Positions 8,401-15,000 of a DNA stretch of 20,000 bases are shown piece by piece; positions within the stretch are counted from its first letter, which is position 1; every line of letters begins with the position of its first letter. Origin of the DNA: Glandiceps talaboti (lineage: Eukaryota > Hemichordata > Enteropneusta > Spengelidae); contig NC_135562.1 of assembly GCF_964340395.1 (NCBI RefSeq), positions 11,527,043 through 11,547,042 on the forward strand, given 5' to 3'. Below the pieces are notes generated by a model that was not told the DNA's origin, did no database searches, and saw nothing but the letters and a program-made list of their open reading frames with translations. A program made the translations under genes and the position numbers.

Positions 8401-11400
8401 CTATGTCAAACCAACCACTGCCTGAAACAACTGGGTACCACCAATCACTGCCTGAATCAACTGGGTACCACCAATCACTGCCTGAATCAACTGGGTACCA
8501 CCAATCACTGCCTCAAACAACACATCATCACCAAGCACATCCAGAACCATTTAGATCTCACCAAACACTACCTGAACCAATGGGGTATCACCAATCACTG
8601 CAAGAACCAATGATGTCTCACCAACCATTACCTGGACCATCTAGATCTCACCAGGCAATTGGTATGACATGTTTTTATATGATTGTTACTTTTTACAAAG
8701 AAGAATGCATATACATGTATTTTGACATTCAAAATTTTTTTAGTTCAAAGAATTACGAGACCATTACTTGAAAATGTTCAGTAGACCAATGTCACCTCCT
8801 ATTCAAAACAAGTCTACATGTACTTTGTTTATCTTGTGGTATTAACTTGATGCTTTGATGGATATTGTAGCACAGGCCTCTTTTTAAAAAGAATTTATTG
8901 TTAATTGACATTAATCTTAGTAAAGTCTGTAGGTTGTCCTGAATTGGTAGATCTTGGTAAATATATTTACTCTGATGAACTTCATGACACCAAGCAGAAC
9001 TAGAGACAACTTGAAAAAAATAAGAAATGTATCACTTGTTAGCTCCGCTGTCAGCGACAGCTGAAAGCGTAGCTTTAGGTATAGGTTGTATAGAGTATAG
9101 AGTGTACATGTATATAGGTGAATCATAGGTGTCCGTCAAACTTTTATATTTTCACTATCTTCTCTGAAAGTAACAGCCAGAATACTTCGATATTTGGTGT
9201 GCATGTTCCCTAGGGGGAGGCTATTCAGATTTGTTCATGCCAAGTTGATCTGTGCCATTTTCAATTTTTTATGATTTTTTTTCCAAAAATGACATTTTCA
9301 TCAACTCCTCATATACTTCAAGTCAGATTGCTTTGATATCTTGTGTGTTGATGCACAGAGGGTAGCTTACTTAGATTTGTTAATTTCAAGTCAGCACGTC
9401 CTCTCTTCTATTTTTTATGATTTTTTTTTTGTAATTTGGAAAAAAAAATGAATATGTTAATGAGCATTATGACTGACGCCATATTGGAAATCAGTCCGCG
9501 AGACTTTAGGTAAAGTGCAACTTTTCAAAAGACACTATTGACGTCAAACAAGCAATGTAATATGTGCTATAGTCTTAATTCTACGCATTGTGCGCCCAAA
9601 TGACAAATATTTGTTCGAAAAAGGGTTGTAAACTTCAAATCCAATTCTCCACCCCTCCTACAGAATGGTTCATTCCAGTATATGCACCTCATGATCAAGT
9701 GAGAAGTCTTGCATGCCCGAACTGAAGTGTATGGAACGATTTTTGAGTCAGTCGTCAATAAAAACAATAACACTCTTTCTAAAATTACCACACTTTGAAA
9801 GGGAAAGTACTTTGTGGTTCATTTATGGAGTTTGGTTTTTGTACGATCAATATTGGTGGCAAAATTACAGCGTCAAAATTGCCGATGTGGTAATGCACGA
9901 CAATCCCAAGTGCCCGGTTGCACGAGGGACTAACCCAGAAGCAAGTCGTTGTCAGCCATACGTTACAGTGCAGTGCATGGTAACAACGTCCGAGAAATCG
10001 CAGGCCTCTACACTGCATTGTAACAAGTAAATTAGTAAAGTTGAAATCTTTGTCGCATGATTTAGTATTTATGTACGGATGCGTAGTCTTTCTAAACAGT
10101 AATTTTTAGATCAGTTAGTATTTAAACTATGTTTCTGAGTTAATTATTCGGTAGGTTATTGACGAGCTCCCTTTGTAAAAACGCTGTACAAATTGGATGT
10201 CAGCGTTCGCCCGGGCCCGGCCACGTTCAACGGAACTAAGTGAAGCTCAATCATAACAATGGTGGCTGTCAAAATCGAAGACGCAATTTGACCGTGTTGT
10301 TATTTCAGTGAGTTTATTCAGCAAGAAAACAACGTGTTCTATGTTTTTGTACTTCCTACATGATCGTTTTTTTTACCGGTACAACTTACAGCCTACAGTG
10401 AAACTGCTAAATAGTTAGTAACACTGACACGATTCCGTGTTCCGCGTTCATGTTTTGGGGCACATTTCTAAATACGCGAAACCAGTTATTGAATGTGTAG
10501 TGGATATTGATATTCAGTTTGAAAAATTAAAATCCTGAACTTTATTTTGCGAACGGTTTTGTCATTTCTTAGTAATTATAGGGCCGACTGTATCACGTTT
10601 AACGTTTATGTCAACCCGGAAGTACATAGACACGAAAATAGACGAAGTGACTTGTACATGTAATTAGTAACAACATTTTGCTGTAACTGCTGGTAACCTT
10701 CAAATTTATTTATTTTTATGTTGCAAATACATTCTAATATACACTAAGGACAACACTATAAAGACTTGCTCTATGTAAGGTAATTTTTTGTCTTTTAAAA
10801 ATGCAATAGTTAGATCAATGTGTACCAGAAATGTTATGTAGTATTTAAGCTAGAAATAAGACCACATAACATCTTATTACTCCCCCCCAAAAATTAAGAC
10901 AAACTACTCACAGAAAGCAACAAAAAAAGAGAAGAAGCTCCAAAACATAAAAAAGAGAATAAAATTACAGTAAGGAGTTGATGATGCACAAACAACTACA
11001 AAGAAATAGACAGTTCAATTACAACACAGGGTTTGAAATAAATATGGGGTTTGGAAAAGTGAATTAGAAGTAGAGCAAAAACTAAGAGAGATGAAGAGCC
11101 TAAGTGAACAAGCGAAAGCACTTACAGATAGGACCACCAAATTTTTTGCAGGACTACTACGTTATCAATTTTACTAGTCCTGTGGGATAGTGACTTTTTT
11201 ACTCCAGTGTCGAACCCTGTTGGCTGAGAATGACTCTCTTTCGGGTACTTGGGATTGTCACCGTACGGAAACTAAGATGGTGATTAATACATTTCTTCCC
11301 TATATATATCTACTACAACTAGTACAAGTTGAATGTTGTTGACTTGGTAAATTTGTTAGAAAATTAAAATTGAAATTGCCTCAAAATTATTTTAGATCCC

Positions 11401-12042
11401 TACTTTATTTCATTCATCATTTAAGTTTTCCAGGGTTAAAGCTGTAAGAAACTGGAATTATTTATAGCCAACCTCAAAATCCTCTTTTTTTTCTTTTTCT
11501 TGTGTGCATTTCCCAGTCATTATTTTTCTGAGATTTTGTGCAATTTTTCATAACAGTAGATTTTTGTTATAAAATGGTGACTATGGTATAAAAGTACAAT
11601 ACATTTCCAACTTCTGTGTAAAATGTGTTTTATAGTGAGACATCATATGAAACCACTAACCACTTTATTGCATCGCTAAAACAAAACTGCATAGTGAAGA
11701 GCTGAAGAACTGAACCACTTCTACATGTCACCAAAATAAAAAATAGAATTAAAAAAAAACAGCGGAGCTATTCTGACCGTTAGGTCGCTTGTACTGAATA
11801 TCTTACCAATTCATGTAAATAACATTTCAATCATGTAAATCAAAAACTAACAAAGTATCCCTTTTCACTTTTGTAGGAAAAACCACGTCATCAGTTTATC
11901 AAAACAGCAGATCATCTCAGCAACATGATACCATGGCAACACAATATCAGGAATCCCATTCATCTGCATCCTGCCCTGAAAGTTCTGGTAATGTTACATT
12001 TACCCAGACAACCAGACATCCAGGTAAGCATTTGATTTGTTA

Positions 12043-12098
<56 letters not shown>

Positions 12099-15000
12099 CA
12101 ACTTAAAGTCAAAAACTGCTGAACCCATTACCATGGTATTTGGTGGGTCCATTACCTTGGGTGTCTAGTTGGGAAATCGTTCAAATCAAAATGATCGCAT
12201 CACAGGTGTGTGATTTGGGTCAAAAAAGGTGATTTTTGGTCAAAACTCAGAAACTACTAGGCAGATTGGTGCGAAATTTGGTGGGAACATTTTAAGGGGG
12301 TGTAAAGTAAGATTTGTTCATGACATGATGATTCCATCAGTGATATGCAAATTAGGGCTAAAAATGTGTCTTTTTGGTTAAAAATCTATAATTCCAAAGT
12401 ACTGAGCAGATTGGGCTGAAATTTAATGGGAATGTATCTCGAGATGTATGGACGAAGAAATATTAAGCATACAATGATTCCATGAGTGATATGCAAATTA
12501 GGTGTAAAAATGTTCATTTTTGGTCAAAAACTTATATCTCAAAAAGTACTTGGTCACCCTCTCTGAAACTTGGTGAGATGTTTCTGAAAGTGTTATTCTG
12601 CAGATTTTCTTTAAAACATTTTGACAAAATTGGCCCTAGCGACCATGACCACGCCCTTAGCAACGACCACATGGCAGTATATTTTGGTCAAATAACAACA
12701 TCATCTGGTAGGCAAATGAGTAAATATTCAAAAAATGTATGCAAATACCCTAGCAATCATGACCACGCCCATAGCAACAGCCAAACGGTCGTGTATTTCA
12801 CAAAGATAACAACAGGGATTAATAGACAATTGAATAAACATTCAAAAAATGTATGTAAATTTGCCTAGCAACAAGACCACGCCCATAACAACAGCCAAAT
12901 AATCACGTATATTGCAAAGATAACAGCAGGAATAGAAAGACAAATGAATAAACATTCAAAAAATGTATGCAAATGTGCCTAGCAACAAGACCACGCCCAT
13001 AGCAACAGCCAAATGATCACATACATTGCAAAGATAACAACAGGGATTATAGACATTTGAATAAACATTCAAAAATATATGTAAATATGCCTAGCAACAA
13101 GACCATGCCCATAGCAACAGCCAAATAATCATGTATATTGCAAAAATAATATCAGGAATTCATACACAAGTGAACAAAAACATACAAAAATGTATGCAAA
13201 TATATCTAACAACATGACCACGCCCATAGCAACAGTCAAATGGTAGCATATATCGTAAAGATAGCAACATGGTTGGATAGGCAACTGGATAGTCATTCAA
13301 CAAATGACCACTTATTGTTAGCATGGACTACCATATGGATAAACATTTTTAGAAACTGTACAGTTGTGCTACAACGCCATTGGCGGTATTTTTTGTTATA
13401 ATTGTTCATGAGAAACAGAAAATGTAATTCTTCCTAATACTGTACATATCTTTATTTACATTGTGATAGGGGTGGGGATGGGGAGTGGGTGGGGTAGGAA
13501 TATTTGTCTTTCATATACAGGTGTTACTGGAATACCATATTATATGTTTTAATCCAGTGCCAGTATGAGGATATGATAGATAAAAGAATAAACAGGTTTC
13601 AGAGAGTGTTTTTTAATTCTCTTTAAATACTGATGTCAAAATTATTACCTTTTTCTGAAAGTTCAGAGTGTTGTTGTAGGATAATCCTTTTGATATACAT
13701 TACTGAATTAAATTCCACTCATAAATGTACTCATTAATTCATTTTTTACTTTTCCATTATTACAGCTGTGATGACACCTGGTCAACAACACATTTCAACA
13801 GAAGAGCAAAGATTGAAAGGTAAGCTATTAATTCTTTGTTCACCCCTACTGGTTTGTGTATAATACACCAATTTTAGTTTGACCAGTCATGTTTAGAAAT
13901 TATGACAGTGGCAGTCAAATATCAGATTTAAACCTTGTAGGATAATTCTACAGTAAGTTGAACTTGAAAATGTGCATCGATGACTAAAATCATCCATATT
14001 TGGTAAGTTTACTGTTACACACAATTTGACTGGGAAATAAGCTCCAGATATAACAGGGTAAGTATATGTCTTCACTAACACAGTCAACAGTTAGTTTGGT
14101 ATATCAACATTGTCTGGATCCACGTATATCCACATAATCTACACGTACATGTAGTCTACAGAGTTCAGTATTAAGTACACATCCAGGTAAGTATTTGATG
14201 TCTTATATATACCATAAACACTAACCCAGCCGGCAGTTAGTTTGGTATGTCAACATAGTCTACAGAGTTCAGTATTTATGCACTGAAATCCAGGTAGGTG
14301 TTTGATGTCTTAAAGGGAACTGCTAAAACATCAAGGTAAGATGGAACACCAACATTTTGGTATAGACCACTGAAATAAAAAATTGATGGTCCAAATGGAC
14401 CACTGATAAAACGATAAACTTCAGAATATGTATGGTTTTTTGTCTAATTTAGTATAAAAGAGATTCTTTCCTTCTATTTTTCAGATAATGAAACCAACAT
14501 AAATACCAATCTGGTTACATTACTGAAGGTCATCTACATAAAACACTTCAAAAATCACAAACCTATTCCATGGAATAAAAGATGCAACCTGAACCTTGAA
14601 GATGTTTACACACAGTTAGAAGTGAAAGAAGTGAAAAGGGGCAAGTTTGTTGTCGGTCAGTGTCTAGAAGATGTTAATCAAATTTTTCAATCAGTCAATG
14701 ATGGCCCAGATAGTACAAATCGTATCAGTATAGAAGGTGCACCAGCTATAGGTAAATCCACTTTATGTGGAAAGATAGCATATGAATGGGCTAAAGGTAG
14801 ACTTGACAAATATAAACTAGTTTTCTATCTAGAAATGAGACATGTCACACAGAGTAGCATTATTGATGAGGTATTCAATCAACTTTTACCAGTGGATGTA
14901 AAATTTTCAAAGGCCAGCCTTGAAGAACAAATCTCAAACTATGAGAAATCAGTTTTGTTTCTTCTTGATGGCCTTGATGAAATTCGTGAAACAAAATTAA

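Larger units (their letters stand above)
8662..11876 (+). other. Intron 3 (3,215 bp, phase 1)
   Basis: Donor GTATGA, acceptor TTGTAG. It contains a decayed dispersed repeat (9040-9445), an inverted 12-mer pair at 9040-9051 and 11759-11770, a CpG-denser stretch (9480-10680) and otherwise AT-rich sequence. The open frame at 9713-10030 has no recognisable domain. Confidence 0.75.
12047..13394 (+). repeat. Composite dispersed repeat, copy B (inside intron 4)
   Basis: This is the same structure and orientation as 3013-4603: a (TG)24 tract (12047-12094), a three-module head with TTTTTGGT marks at 12233, 12371 and 12517, a tail of six ~114-bp units, and the same hairpin/T-run end (13381-13394). It has one 114-bp unit fewer than copy A and a shorter TG tract. 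The copies are similar enough to align by eye, with scattered substitutions and small indels. No flanking target duplication could be defined. Confidence 0.88.
12024..13765 (+). other. Intron 4 (1,742 bp, phase 1)
   Basis: Donor GTAAGC, acceptor ATTACAG. Most of it is composite repeat copy B, which starts only ~23 bp after the donor. The remainder holds a G-quadruplex motif and unremarkable AT-rich sequence. Confidence 0.75.

Noticed and set aside
9713-10030. 105-codon open frame in intron 3
   Set aside because: No recognisable domain and no splice or codon-use support; the overlapping minus-strand frame is equally long.
14622-14624. Start of the NACHT coding region at 14622
   Set aside because: The codon is GTG, and the frame continues upstream to a good splice acceptor at 14484 that matches the phase of exon 5.
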